64,000 nt of DNA from Onthophagus taurus (GCF_036711975.1 NC_091973.1:10664001-10728000); one strand, 5' to 3'; positions 18,674 to 30,441 are shown, counted from the stretch's first letter. A program made the numbers and translations. The notes: generated by a model not told the origin, from the sequence alone.

Positions 18674-21416
18674 CTAGGGTGTTTTATTTCTAATGGTTAA
18701 ACTACTAGTGTGCCGTGGATCCACCAATTCAGGCAACATGTTGTCAAAATAAAATTTTTTCAACTTTTCTTTCATTTTGTCGTTCCAAAAATTAGGATCT
18801 TTAGAAATCTAAAAAAAATAGTAATATAAACAATGATAATATTAAACATTTGTTATTGTATCTTTATACCATTTCTATCTCGATACCATGTGGTGTCCAT
18901 ACAACAAAATAACACGAATTGCAACGTGTTATATGTAATAGTCCTTGAATTTGGAAGTAGTAATCGTGACCTCTATTTAAAACCATTTTATTATTTATAA
19001 GTTTACAAAATTTAATTATCCCTTCTTCTGTTGCCGCTCTTGGCGTTAATTTCTTTGCTGAAAAGGGACATTTGATTTCACACAAGAAATCCTCCCCTAT
19101 TAGCCCATCTGGTTATGCAGCTAAATAACAGTCCGTCTTATCAATAAACAAACCACACGGCAAAACATTTACTTGTCGTTCGTTTTCAAGTTGTTGCCTA
19201 GCGATAGGTTCTTTTTCAATGCCATATTGCATTGCTATTGTCGGATGAAAGGATTGGTAAATTAAATATTTGACAATATTTGATGGATTAGTGCTCTCCC
19301 TCTTCTTACAAATTCTTCCGAAGTTGGAAGCTGTGAGCCGCTTACTTCTTTCCTCGTACCAAAGCTGACTATTGGAATGTCCCGCTGTCCTAATTTCTAT
19401 TTCCGCTAACTCGTCTTCCGGTTTGTAAATATTTCATAAAAACGCTTCTTTTTTAGCGGTGTATTTAGCGGGCGACATATCTGGTATCAATTCATCTAAA
19501 CCGTAATTTTCATTAACTGGTTGCACTACTACTTTACGTCTCTGTTGGAAAATTTTACGTTTAGAAACACGCCCTGAATTTAATTCGGAATACCTTTGAG
19601 TGTATACTCCTAAATTATTTCCAGATAATTTTTTATGAATACTTTTAATTGCTTCTCCTTTGGTGTTGTATGAGATAGTTGTTACATTACACCTCAAATT
19701 GTAACCAAATCTTCTACAATAATTAATTCGTTTACCTGCCACATATTTTGCGATAACGAAATTGTAACATTCCGCCACATTTCTCGACATATTTGTTAAT
19801 AAACTGTGTGCATTGAAAATTAGACGGTTCACGAATGAATTGATGTCATCATCTAACCCACAATTTTTTAATTCTTCTATCCAATTACATTCGCCTAATT
19901 GTTGGCGTTTACAAAAGTATGTTTTGCAATTGGAATGATCACCAAATACATGATGTACACTATTTGCAAGGTCTTGCGATAAGAGCCTTACATTTTTATG
20001 GAGTGCCCTATATTTAGCAGCAGATAGAGCAGCCGTTCGAAGCCTACGGATATTGTTTTCTACTAACTTCCTTAACAGGAACGTTGAACAGGAACGAACG
20101 TAACTGAATTTTCGTCCACTTATTTCTTTTAATCTTACGCAATAATTCCGCAAAAGATGATTAGAGCATTTAATCCTTTGTACCAATTGCTTCCCGTAGG
20201 GTCTTACATTTAGAAATTTTCGGTACACACTGCTGTCCCCATCTCCTACCAATTGCTCTTTTTGAAGCCCTCTGCAATTATAGATGCTTCCATCCCTGTA
20301 GAAGGCCGATTAAAATTTTTGGTACATGCGTGGGGTTTAGCTTCAATATTTAGAGCGGTTGCTCTTTCACATATAATACAAAATTTATTTCTTATTCCCT
20401 AAAAGATTATTTTTTTTGTTCGCATCCCTATTATGCAGGCCTAAGAATGAACAGGATTTACTCAATCATTTTATAATGATACACGTTACAAGCGTTTGGA
20501 CCAAACACCATCAACAATAACCGTTAATAATGGAACACCAAATTTATCTATGTCGCCATTTTCCTTTGCTAATTGTACTTCTTCGTTACCTGCTTTTTCT
20601 ATTTCACTCCAAGTACATTCTCCAACAACTGTGTGTAAATCTTCTTGATGTTTATAATATAGACGCTTAGATATAGGTGGTATGTTGAGTGAAGCTGTTA
20701 TTTCACTCAGTTGTTGGAAACCATTTCCAGACATAATAGTACCAGAAACAGCCGCCATATTAACATTAGGTTGACTAAAAGGATTTTCAGAGTACATTTC
20801 TAGTTGTGATTTAGCTTGCAAAGCCGTCTCTATTTTCTTTAACAAACTGTAAATTTGCTACAGTACAGTTATATAACGCAACGTGTTTATGTTCAATTAG
20901 TTGCTTTACTATGTAACCCACATCCACAATACGGCGACCAGTCGACATTGCACTATAAAAATAATTCTTCTATTAAAATATGCGATCACTATGTTTTTAT
21001 TACCCTCATTTTATTGATTACTTATATATGATTACCTGTACATTATCATGTAATAATTCTAAAATGGGAGAAGTGTTTATTGGTAATTGAGGGGAGGGTT
21101 GATTTGGAATAATCTGATCTATTCTGTAAAAAATGTTATATGTAGTTAATTCTCATAATTATTTATATCTTATAATATTCACATACCCAAAATAAATAGC
21201 AACATTCTCAGCTACAGGGATTTCTATTCACTCACTATGTGATTGAATAATTCTACAAATGTGCGAAGAAAAATGTCAACATGTACTATCGGCTTCGGGG
21301 AAATTATAATAAATCAAGAGTATGATAAAGATTTGCCTTCGCGAGGCTCTACTGGCTTGAATCGCTCTCTTCTTTTTTGATTTCAATTTACAAAACGACG
21401 TTTTAGTTTTACCCAT
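18674..21416 (-). pseudogene. Mutator-like domain protein with C-terminal YqaJ nuclease domain
   Basis: Spliced gene. The start near 21416 (MGKTKTSFCKLKSKKK, basic) is followed by short exons (HSEWIEIPVAENV; then RIDQIIPNQP...LLHDNVQ with donor and acceptor AGs) and an exon from about 20955 (GRRIVDVGYIVKQL). The Mutator-like domain follows: NMAAVSGTIMSGNGFQQL, TVIVDGVWSKR, then a shifted block with zinc ligands (CIICERA...HACTKNF) and VGDGDSSVYRKFL (19434-20252). The C-terminal nuclease has RLTASNFGRICKKRES, PDGLIG, EIKCPFSAKKL and YYFQIQGLLHIT, covering the D-(D/E)xK core of YqaJ-type exonucleases. A ~57-bp intron precedes the last exon (to TAG at 18674). Frameshifts near 20280-20480 and a stop in AA*PDG show decay. 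Confidence 0.82.
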
Positions 21417-22090
21417 ATTTTACATACAATATTTATAAAGTCACTGTCTCAAACTTAAATCACTAATCACTAATTAAACACTAAATCTATACACTAAACT
21501 AAACTATTCAACCAAAGGACCGAAATACCAAAACCATAATTATCCTATATACATAAACCGTTCAAAACAGGAAATCAGTCGTAATTTAAAATAAAATTCG
21601 TATTTTTTGTATTTTTATTTAAAACCATTTTTAATACTAAACCAAAATATTTATTACTACTAAAAAAAATTAATAATAGTAATGTTTAGGAAATTAATAA
21701 TTGAAGTTACCTAGTTCAATGGCGGACCTAATTATAATAAAAAATAAATAATCAGAATTTAATTCGGTTACCTTAAACTATACATTTATATAGTATTCAG
21801 CTTCACCTACTTATATAGTTTTATTTCAAAGCAATTGAAACAATGCTATTCATACGAAATGGTCGAAATATACGATAAGATCGTAAACGATGCAATGTAA
21901 ATAAACAGACCGCTCGCACAATCTGTTTGGCCACACCATGCACCCTTTGAGGGCGCAGCTAAATTGAAATTAGCAAAGAAATTAGAATATTCTTACCGTG
22001 GGAAATTCCAATCTAGCTCATTTATACCAAAAAATTTCAAAAAAATGTATATATAAAAAGTAACCGGAAAATTATTATCTACTGCACCAA
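21417..22090. other. no gene recognised
   Basis: AT-rich sequence upstream of the MULE gene start. It presumably includes that gene's promoter, but no TATA position can be fixed. Confidence 0.4.
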
Positions 22091-22099
22091 GGACTCGGT

Positions 22100-22620
22100 T
22101 TCGAAACTTTTCTTAAATCTCTTCCTAATCTCCGTTATTATCAACAATTATCTAAATATCTCACCGTGAGGCCCTAGAGTTAGTCTTTCTATATATTTTT
22201 TATTTGAAAGTTTTTTGTCTATATCAAACGGTAACTGCGTTCTATTGGAATTAAATTTTCGGCCCTGAGAATACAGCCTTAACTGATCTTAATGATTGTA
22301 ATTGTCTCTTTTATGGGGAGATTGGCATAAAGAATTGTAATATCAAAAGATATAAGTCTAGTTTTCCTAGAAATAATTAAATTTGTGGTCTTTTTTATGA
22401 GATCCTGTGAATTTAAAACATTATAATGAAAACTATCCTCAAAAGTTGCAAAAAGGAATTTTTGAATGATTGTAGCGACTCGACAAGTTACGGTGTTATT
22501 ATTACCAATAATGGGTCTAATGCCTTTATTTTAATGCCATTAATGCCATTTTTAGGGGTGATTTGATTCTAAATGAAATCACGGATTTTATGAAAGATTT
22601 TTCATGAAATTCATAAATTT
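22100..22620 (-). pseudogene. Penelope-like reverse transcriptase relic
   Basis: On minus, NLIISRKTRLISFDITILY followed by ANLPIKETITII matches the palm motif A region of Penelope-like RTs (consensus ...LVSFDVTSLYTNIP...). Only about 40 residues read cleanly; upstream and downstream sequence is scattered over frames. The GIY-YIG endonuclease was not found. It ends at the Harbinger terminus at 22669. Confidence 0.55.
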
Positions 22621-22668
22621 TAACGAATAAATTATATAATAGTTTTACTTTTAAATTTTTACTACTAA

Positions 22669-22870
22669 GCCACACTTTTACCACCTCTAGTTAAAGTGGT
22701 TGTTAACTTTAACTAATGGTTAGCACAAAAATCGGCTTTTACCACCATATTTACCTTGTTGATAGCGCTAACTAATAGTTATTTTCGGTCTATCCTTAAC
22801 TATCGGTTTGGGGGTCGGGTTAAATATTTACCTCATTGATAAACTTGGTTCAAGGTATTTTTAACCAGAT
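22669..22870 (+). repeat. Harbinger terminal/subterminal region (right copy)
   Basis: It starts GCCACACTTTTACCACC, then TCTAGTTAAAGTGG, after TAA at 22666-22668. It is the inverted counterpart of 6138-6154. Internal direct copies of the TTTTACCACC motif occur near 22739 (subterminal repeats). Confidence 0.65.
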
Positions 22871-22996
22871 GGCGTATCATAAATCTAACCTAAAATCATA
22901 ATAAATGCTTACGTTCGCTCAAAACTCCATAATAGTGATTAAAACGGTGTTATTGTCGTGTTATAACAGTGTTACACAGAGATAGAATAAAAAATC

Positions 22997-23393
22997 ATGG
23001 ATTTCGAAAGATTTGAAATTGATGAGCAAGAAATCTTGGAGAAAATTAATTTTAACAGAATAGACTACGTCTGCCATCAAACTGATGAATTTATTAAAAG
23101 ATTTCGATTATCAAAGGAATGTGTGTTTTCACCACATCTTAGCACAAATTGATAATGACATCAAACCACGAACGAGGAGGTATTATATATGTATAGTACC
23201 TAGTTTTTATCACTAGAAGAATTAATAATTAATTTTTTTTAGAAATTCTGCAATCCCTGTTTCAAATAGATTGTTGCTTACTTTAAGATTTTTTTGCTAC
23301 AGGCAACATGTTATTGGATGTAGCTGACTTTTATGGAATCAGCGAATCATTAGCTTACCAATTTTCGTTGGCAATTAAACAACTTTTTCCTTA
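22997..23393 (+). pseudogene. PIF/Harbinger transposase, N-terminal part
   Basis: The start ATG at 22997 gives MDFERFEIDEQEILEKINF. FIKRFRLSKECVFS and, after a frameshift, LLAQIDNDIKPRTRRNSAIP follow. Past a probable intron or frame change come LLLTLRFFATGNMLLDVADF and YGISESLAYQFSLAIKQLF, the HARBI1-type N-terminal/HTH region. The DDE core is missing: the copy ends where the Gypsy B LTR begins. It belongs with the TIR at 22669. Confidence 0.8.
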
Positions 23394-23421
23394 ACTGATT
23401 TAATTTATTTTTAACGAAATT

Positions 23422-23786
23422 TGGCACAATACGGTGGTTTGACCATTCGACGATATCAATACAGTTTTTACAATAATTTTAACTCTAATGCTAATAATGA
23501 TCACTCTAATAATGATTCTTTGTTCTTCCCCTACTTATAACTAAATCCCTTCTTTAACTTTTGCAACTTGGTGGTCTGACAATTTGACCAATGAAAAAGC
23601 TTTTATAATGAAATTCTGAGAAATGCATTTCAAGTCCGTATGCGTAAACGTAAGCAAAATTTGAAACAAAGAAAAAGTGTAACCTATTTGTTGCAAAAAT
23701 TACGAAGTTAGATTAACAAGAATTAACGACAAAGTAATAATTCATTTTAACAAATACAATTTAAAAACGAAGGGTGGATTACAACA
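23422..23786 (-). repeat. 3' LTR of Gypsy B
   Basis: The right edge is firm: plus ...GATTACAACA followed by a purine tract on minus. The terminus TGTTGTAATCC on minus resembles that of Gypsy A. The left edge (TGGCACAATACGG) is a guess, since there is no second LTR to compare. Confidence 0.6.
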
Positions 23787-23800
23787 TCCCTCCCCCCTTA
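23787..23800 (-). promoter_or_regulatory. polypurine tract of Gypsy B
   Basis: AAGGGGGGAGGGA on minus lies immediately before the LTR start. Confidence 0.8.
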
Positions 23801-25430
23801 TTTTTGAAAATTGTACCGCGGGTTAGTGGTACAATTTTCAATTTCGACTTCTTCGGTTGCGGCTGATAATTCTATATCTTTATTTTGAATGTTTTCCTTA
23901 ATTCTATTTCGACGATACAGCTTATATTTAACATATATAAGGTAAACAATAAAAATAATAACGATAAAAACAAAGAAAATTCCTATACCAAAATTAACAT
24001 GATGAAAATATGACGGCGATGAAAGAGGATAATTTGCTTCTATTGTTAGTGAATTTATTTTATTACTAATTTTTTGTAGTTCGGTAACATCTGTGTTTGG
24101 TATTACGAGTGGATTGGTTAATACCGGTAAGTATGAACTTTTTACATAGGTTTCTAAATTTGAAATACTATAAAAAGAATGAACAAATTCAAAGGTGATA
24201 AGTACGAAGTGATCTTTTTGAACAAAATTTCTTTTGTGTTTTTAAAATTAAAGAATTTGTATACGCCGCACAATTTGGGTGTAATGTTAAAATTCCGGTT
24301 TTATTTAAGGTAACTGATATTCGCTCAGTACCTGGTGTACACGATCTATCTATGTGTTCTGTTTTAGGTACTGCGTAAAGCCATGAATTAATTGAAGATA
24401 ATTGAATAAATAGAGAAATCTGCAATTGCATTACTCGTTTATCACAATTATCGGGAATGTGCGACCTAGGCACGAATAGACTCGCTTCGCAGCCTCCGTA
24501 CATGTGGACTAAATAAATTGGTTTTGTTTGCTTACAGACGTAGGTAGCTGAACCTTTTGTGCACGCTTGCAACTCTTGCAAATTCATTTGGAAATAATAT
24601 TGTTTAAAGGCGTCAATGATCAGGTAAGGTTCTTTTGGTGCTATGAAGATGTAATTTGAGTCGTTTAAAGCAATGGGTGCGCTAGTAAAGTAAGTAATGT
24701 TCAGCAAATTACCCTGATTTGATATCATAGATGTTAACAGTATTTCATATGAAGATTCAATTTGTTCGAGTACGATCGTTTTCGCGTTAATAGCTGTTAA
24801 ATTTTTACTAAAATCGTTTACGTGTTGTGTTATGTTGTCTAAACTGTTTTTGACGTTCGCGAAATTTGAAGATGACCGAAGAATATGAATGGTATTCTGA
24901 ACTATACTTATTTGTTGTTTAAGGAGATTGTGTAAATGTTGTTGATCGTTTTGAAGCTTAATTATTTGAGAATATTAATATTCGGCATCGTTTTGATCTA
25001 AAGTTCCGAAAAGAGTTTTCGAAACTGTTCCGATCGCATTGATTAATCCGCGTTTTGTTCGCGTAGAGAGTTCTTCTCCCAACATGTTTAATATAACCTT
25101 ATGTTTGTTAGTTAATTGTTCCATGACATATCATAATAACTTTTTTAGGGAAGTTCCACATTGGGGAGGATATTGGGTTACGGTTTTGCAAATTAACAAT
25201 AATTGTTGATTATAAAATTGGATAGAATTGAATTCATCATGATATTCTTCTAAGTCTAAGTGAGTAACTAATTTCCATTCAGCGTTTGATAATTTTAATT
25301 TGTTTAACTTTTCGTAGTGTAATCCAGAAGTAGTTTCAAGAAGAGTGTTGTTATAGTAATGAGTATTACCATTTACCTCGCCATGGTAAATAATGAAAAT
25401 CCAAAATGGAAACCAAGTTAGAAGTGACAT
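23800..25430 (-). pseudogene. env: Gypsy B envelope relic
   Basis: The N-terminal ORF (25131-25430) starts with a hydrophobic signal-like stretch (MSLLTWFPFWIFIIYHGEV). A dibasic site followed by GLINAIG... near 25040 is the cleavage/fusion-peptide position. The ORF 24189-24728 covers the Cys-containing ectodomain (CEASLFVPRSHIPDNC; Gypsy A has the same block). Near 23900-24000 a long hydrophobic membrane segment and a basic tail close the protein. Stops near 24970 and 25131 break it. Confidence 0.78.
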
Positions 25431-25465
25431 ATTGGATGGAAACCTGGAACAACATAATTGAGTTT

Positions 25466-26700
25466 TTATTGAGTAGCCTCAATAAATTTCTTTAATCGGT
25501 TAATATGAACTTTTGTGTTTTTATTTTTGACCTTTATAGTGTAATTTACATTTGAATTTCTTTTTGTTATTTCATAGGGACCAGTGTATAATGGAAGTAA
25601 TTTTTTAGATTTTCCTATTGGTTTTGTCTCGTTTGATAGTAGTACCTTGTTACCTACATTGAAATGGATATCTTTGGCGTTTTTGTCATATTGTTCTTTA
25701 GCGGTTTCTTTAGCTCTTAGCAATGTTTCACGGGCATTGCATGTGTATGTTGCAACCGAGATTTGAGTTCGTTATAGTAGTCGTCGTAATTGTAAAGTAT
25801 TTCAGGATTTTTTATCACTGTAGACGGTAAGATCGCCTTATGTCCGAATAACAATTCAAACGGAGTAAAACCGGTAGATGTATGCGGAGTAGTGTTATAT
25901 GTGAATGTGGCAAACGGCATGAATTCATCCCAGTTATTCATGTCTTTGTTGATGAAATTTCTAAGATATTCGGTTAGAGTTCTATGACTTCTTTCCAGAC
26001 TTCCGTTACTTTGCGGATGGTAACTAGTCGTTGGGATACTTTTCATTTTTAATATTTTACAGGTTTCTTTGAAAATTTGACTAAGGAAATTGGTACCTTG
26101 GTCAGTTAGTACCATTTTGGGTGTACCGAATTTGCAAATTATGTTACAGGCAAAAGTATTGGCTTCTTGGTTTTGAATTGGAATCGCTATAGAAAATTTG
26201 CTGAGATCGTCTTGACAAGTGAGCAGATATTTGTTGAACTGTTCAAAAGTAGTTTCTTTTTTGAGAATTGAGTTGAATAATTTGAGCAAAATTTTTAATG
26301 AAACGTCGGTAACAAGATGCGAGACCGAGAAAACTCTGTAGTTGTTTCTGATTTTTTGGAACAGGAAAGGTAGATACTGCGTCAATTTTTCTACCATCGG
26401 GTTTATGCCTTCTCCGGAAATAACATAACCTAAGTACGTAACTTCTTTTTGAAGAAAATGACATTTATTTGGCTGTAACTTTAAATTGTGTTCGCGTAGT
26501 TGTTGGAAAACTTCAATAAGTGGTAAGTTATGAGCTTGTAGGCAATTACCATATATTACAATATCATCGATACACAAAGCATTTGGTACCTTGTATACCG
26601 GCTAAGACACTATTCATGAGACGTTGAAATGTGGCTGGGGAACCCTTTAATCCCATCGGTAATCGTTTATACTGGAAGTGACCTTGAAATGAAAAAGCTG
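25466..26700 (-). pseudogene. Gypsy B RT palm/thumb joined to integrase by an internal deletion
   Basis: Starting at 26700: TAFSFQGHFQYKRLPMGLKG and LAGIQGTKC, then the CIDDIVIYGN block (catalytic Asp pair present) in ORF 25717-26577 and the thumb/connection up to LLKKETTFEQ. The frame then passes directly into NKYLLTCQDDLSKFSIA of the integrase core, so RNase H, the zinc-binding domain and the first catalytic Asp are gone. LTDQGTNF and NGSLERSHRTL supply the other two acidic residues. The C-terminal tail (25466-25723) is GNKVLLSNETK...GPYEIT. Confidence 0.85.
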
Positions 26701-26948
26701 TAAAGGGGCCCATACACGACGATTCTTGCAACGTCGCATGCAGCGACGCCAAGAGTCGAACCGCATGAAGCATAGTGTGTAGGGAAGCGCCAGGACTCAT
26801 GCGCCGGCATCAGCAGCGGCGACGGCGACGGGGACGGGTTCAAGACCGTGCCAGGCTCTGGCGCCTTGCAAGAGTCAACGTGTATGGGCTTGCGACGTGC
26901 ATACGACACCGAAAGTATCGCTTTAGTTTGTTTCCAACGTGCACCGAA

Positions 26949-28941
26949 ATGGCATCGTTCGCCGAAAGAGATTTTTGGGAAAAATTCATAAACCTTTATA
27001 GAATGTACCCTTGTTTATGGGACACAAAATCAAAAAATTATATAAACAAAAACTTAAAACCTACCGCCATAAATGAACTTGTAAAATTTACAAAAGAACG
27101 ATTTCCGCAGGCAAATGCAGATTTCGTACAAAAAAAAATTCACACTTTACGTGGAAACTTCCGCCGCGAGTTGGGAAAAGTACGGAAATCGTTAACGGCA
27201 ACTGGACGAGGGCAGGATGATACATATATACCGAAATTATGGTATTATGACCATCTATCTTTCATATCTAATACTGAAACGCCGAGGCCAGGACGTTCAA
27301 ATATAGACACTGAAGAAGAAGAAGAAGAAAAGGAAAATGAAACGCAAAGTAAGGTAATCATAAGTTCTATTATTATATTTTCACCACGCAATACTTCTAT
27401 AATTAACCAACTATTCAGCAATTCAATAACGCCATTTTTTCTTGAAAAGGAACACTTCCCTCGCTATTAAAATATTGTTTGTTTGCGTCCTTGCCTCCGT
27501 GGTTGCGAGTGTTGTAGGTCTTGTCATTCTTTGTAAAGGTGTTAATTGTCGTTCTTCCCGCCATTGGCCGAGTCTAAGTTCACCTACCTCAACATCTTCT
27601 TCATCGGCGTGCCTGGGTGGTATGTAGTGTTTGCTTTTATCATGAAGAAAATTGTGCAAAGCACAACAAGCCAAAACTATACAATCCATTTTATCAACAG
27701 AAAGAGATATATCTGTTTTAAAAACACCAAAACGGGACGACATTATCCCAAACGAATTTTCCACAATACGGCTTGCACGAAATAGTCTGTAGTTAAAAAT
27801 GCGTTCATCGGGATTAAGTTTTTTTCGAGGATATGGTTTCATAAGATTGGGAAGGAGTGGGAAAACTTCATCTCCCACAAACACGTAAGGAAGCGTAAAC
27901 TGCGTTCCTTCCACGTTCTCTGGTTTTGGCAAATTAAGCGTGCCATTTACTAACTTGTCATAGAACATTGTATGGTAAAGAACACCACCATCAGATACCC
28001 TTCCATTCGTACCTGTCTGCGCCATAATAAATTTATATTGTGCATCCACTACAGCCATTAAAACAATACTAAATTTTCCTTTGTAATTATAGTAGAAGGA
28101 TTCGCTGTTAGGAGGCTTCACAATGTTTATATGTTTTCCATCAATGGCTCCCACACATGTATCAAAGTTCCATCTTTGTTTGAATTCTAGAGCGATTTGC
28201 TTCCATTCTTCTTCGCACTTTGGAAACTACAACAAGTAATTATTATTCAACAAAGATCTCTTTGTTTTAATGAAAATGTTTAAAAGGCATTCTAGCACTT
28301 ACAGTAGTATAATGGTACTTGTACTAACAAGCGACTAACGAAAAAATTATTTAATTACAATTTTGTTAATTTCAAGCACATTACGAGTAAAGTAATTAAT
28401 AAGCCTCTAATTATTTTAGACACTACCTGACGACGATGAGACAATACGCTCTGCAAGAAGTAGTTCTATATTAAATATTAGAAGTCCGCAGACACCTTTG
28501 TCTACGAGTTCCCTTGAAGTAGAACGCATCAAAAAGAGCAAAATAAAAAAAAAATCTGAGAACGAATTGATTGGCTTAGCCAATGAAGCATTAAAAAAAT
28601 TTTGTTCTTCCAATGAAATTATTGAAAACGATTTCGATATAGCTGGAAAAAAATACGCTACTGACCTTAAAACTTTAGAAACTAATCAACGAGTAATCCT
28701 TGAAAAACTAGTAAGTGATGCTATGTATTATGCAAAACTAGGAAAATTAACAGAAACTGCGTCAGTTACAACAGGACCATCTAATTCAGGACAATACAAC
28801 ACAGAATGGCGATTCAATATGCATGCAATGCCACCACATCATACAATGTCACCACATACACAATTTACTGATTTAGACAGGGCTACCTCAAATACAAGTC
28901 AGGAACTATTAACATTTAATTACAATAAACATGTAAACTAA
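26949..28941 (+). CDS. Harbinger H2 MADF-domain protein, two exons
   Basis: Exon 1 is 26949-27353 (135 codons): MADF domain (FWEKFINLYRMYPCLWDTKS ... YYDHLSFI) and an acidic EEEEEEKE run, ending AAG before GTAATC. Exon 2 is 28420-28941 after TTATTTTAG, phase 0. It begins TLPDDDETIRSARS and contains KSKIKKKSENELIGLANEAL and a conserved helical block (KYATDLKTLETNQRVILEKL) matching the BESS-like region of the H1 protein. The tail is His/Met/Pro-rich. It is open throughout. Transposase exon 2 lies on the other strand inside its intron. Confidence 0.85.
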
Positions 28942-29275
28942 TGTGTGTATTTTTTTTTGAACTAGATTAGTTAGGTTATGTTAAAAATAAATAAACTAAA
29001 AAAACCTAAATGGCATTAATTAATACATATCAGGTATTCAAAAAATTACAATCTATTTCATAAATCAAGTTTTCAATGACACTCAATTTTATTATATTTA
29101 CCTCCATATATGTTTTCTGAAGTACTTTGTAAATGGCATCGCACGTTTCTGGAATAATCTTGCCTAGCAGCTGGGGCGAAATTATCGTTGAAAATTTCAA
29201 ATCTTCTAAACTCTTTCCTGTAGCCAGATATTGGAGTGTCACAGCTAATCTTGTGGCACCGCCGCAAGAGTCGTC
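27423..29275 (-). pseudogene. Harbinger H2 transposase, N-terminally truncated
   Basis: The exon 1 remnant 29275-29102 (ATRLAVTLQYLATGKSLEDL ... CDAIYKVLQKTYME) has lost about the first 80-100 residues and follows the terminal repeat directly. The donor is GTAAAT. Exon 2, 28226-27423 after GTTGTAG, has the full DDE core: [21 protein letters not shown] and SRIVENSFGIMSSRF, with no stop until 27423. Its intron contains MADF exon 2. Without the N-terminal DNA-binding region it is probably inactive. Confidence 0.85.
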
Positions 29276-29291
29276 GTGTATGGGCCGCTTA

Positions 29292-30425
29292 AGTGGCTTA
29301 CTTTCGTTACTTAGTAGAATTTGATGGAAACCTGACGCTAAGTCTAAAACAGAAAAATATTTCGATCGTCCGAGTTGGTCCAAAATTTCGGTTATATTTG
29401 GAAGAGGATAGGCAGCAGCTTCCGTGACGTCGTTGAGTCATCTAAAGTCTACGACAAGACTCCAGTTCTTGTTTCCGTGTTCATCAGGTTTTTTGCGGAC
29501 AACTAAAAAGGGAGAATTATAAGGCGAATTACTTGGCTCAATGATGTTTTCACGCAACATTCTATCTATTTGTCTTTGGACTTCCGGTTTCTGAGATTCC
29601 GGAAGTCGATACGGTTTGACGAAAACGGGCTTATTTATAGTTAACGGTATCGAATGTTGAACGGCATCAGTGCACGTTAACTTATCTCCTTTTAAATAGA
29701 ACAAATCGTGATAATTATGACAGATGTTTAGGATAGATTGGTGTTCTTCCTTAGGTAAATGATTTAGATTAATTTCCGACTCGATCGACTCTAATCGAGA
29801 TCCTAGATGTTGATTTTGAAAAGTTAGAATTTCGTAATTTCGCAGGTTATCGAATTTTAATTGATCGATTTTGAAAGAGGCAGAAGTTTCAGTAGTATTT
29901 AAGACAGTGATTTTACATGAGCCATTTTTGGGACAGGTAATAGAATTTCCCACTATGAGACCTGGAATTATTTCAGTTTTTAAACAAAGTTGTGGTTCAA
30001 TGGAATCTATAGGAATTGAAGTTAGAATTTCTGTTCTTGCGGGTAGTGTTATTGATCTTGATGCTTATTTTGTACTTGAAAACTTGATTATTTAACGTAA
30101 TTATTAATAATGGGATATTGTAGTCGATGACTGCGTTGTGTTTCATAAGGAAATCCTTTCCTAGAATTCCATCGTAAGATATGGGAAAATTATCGGAGAC
30201 TAAGTGAACGTTATGATTGAGTCTGGTTTCATTATTTAAGATAAACTGAGTTTCACAAACGCCTAGAGAAGATACTATTTCAGAGGTGATTCCCTTTAAT
30301 TTCAGCTGTTTTGTTGTGTCGACAATTGCGTCATCTTTAGCATATTTTATTTTTAACAACGTGATATCTGAGCCTGTGTCAACAAGAAGATCGGCGGTTC
30401 CTAAAATTACGAGATCGAGATTCAT
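29292..30425 (-). pseudogene. Gypsy B protease and RT fingers
   Basis: The protease (29997-30425) has an intact LLVDTGSDITLL active site and a SYDGILGKDFLMKHNAVIDY block. A linker (29438-29953) leads into KPYRLPESQKPEVQRQIDRM and NSPFLVVRKKPD of the RT fingers. A TGA after VVDFR at 29438 interrupts the next block (NITEILDQLGRSKYFSVLDL with the motif A Asp), which runs to the H2 insertion. Gag is missing upstream. Confidence 0.85.
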
Positions 30426-30441
30426 TTTTACAGAAGAACCG

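Larger units (their letters stand above)
26704..29288. mobile_element. PIF/Harbinger element H2 inserted in Gypsy B RT
   Basis: The ends AGGGGCCCATACACGACG (from 26704) and inverted AGCGGCCCATACACGACG (to 29288) are flanked by TAA at 26701-26703 and 29289-29291. Removing the element and one TAA restores the Gypsy B RT frame (SKPL | TAFSF). It carries a MADF gene on plus and a transposase on minus, with interlocked exons as in H1, but mirrored. Transposase exon 1 starts almost at the terminus, so an internal deletion removed its N-terminus. Confidence 0.93.
23422..30441 (-). mobile_element. Gypsy B: errantivirus-like element, 5' truncated
   Basis: Same family architecture as Gypsy A (env, integrase, RT, protease on minus) but a separate, diverged lineage with different LTR sequence. 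Only the 3' LTR (about 23422-23786) is present. Gag and the 5' LTR are missing because BEL C starts at 30442 right after the protease. Harbinger H2 (26704-29288) splits its RT. An internal deletion removed RNase H and the integrase N-terminus. Confidence 0.88.

Noticed and set aside
26564-26909. Minus ORFs running across 26704 as RT extensions
   Set aside because: The sequence beyond 26704 is Harbinger H2 terminal region, not Gypsy B.
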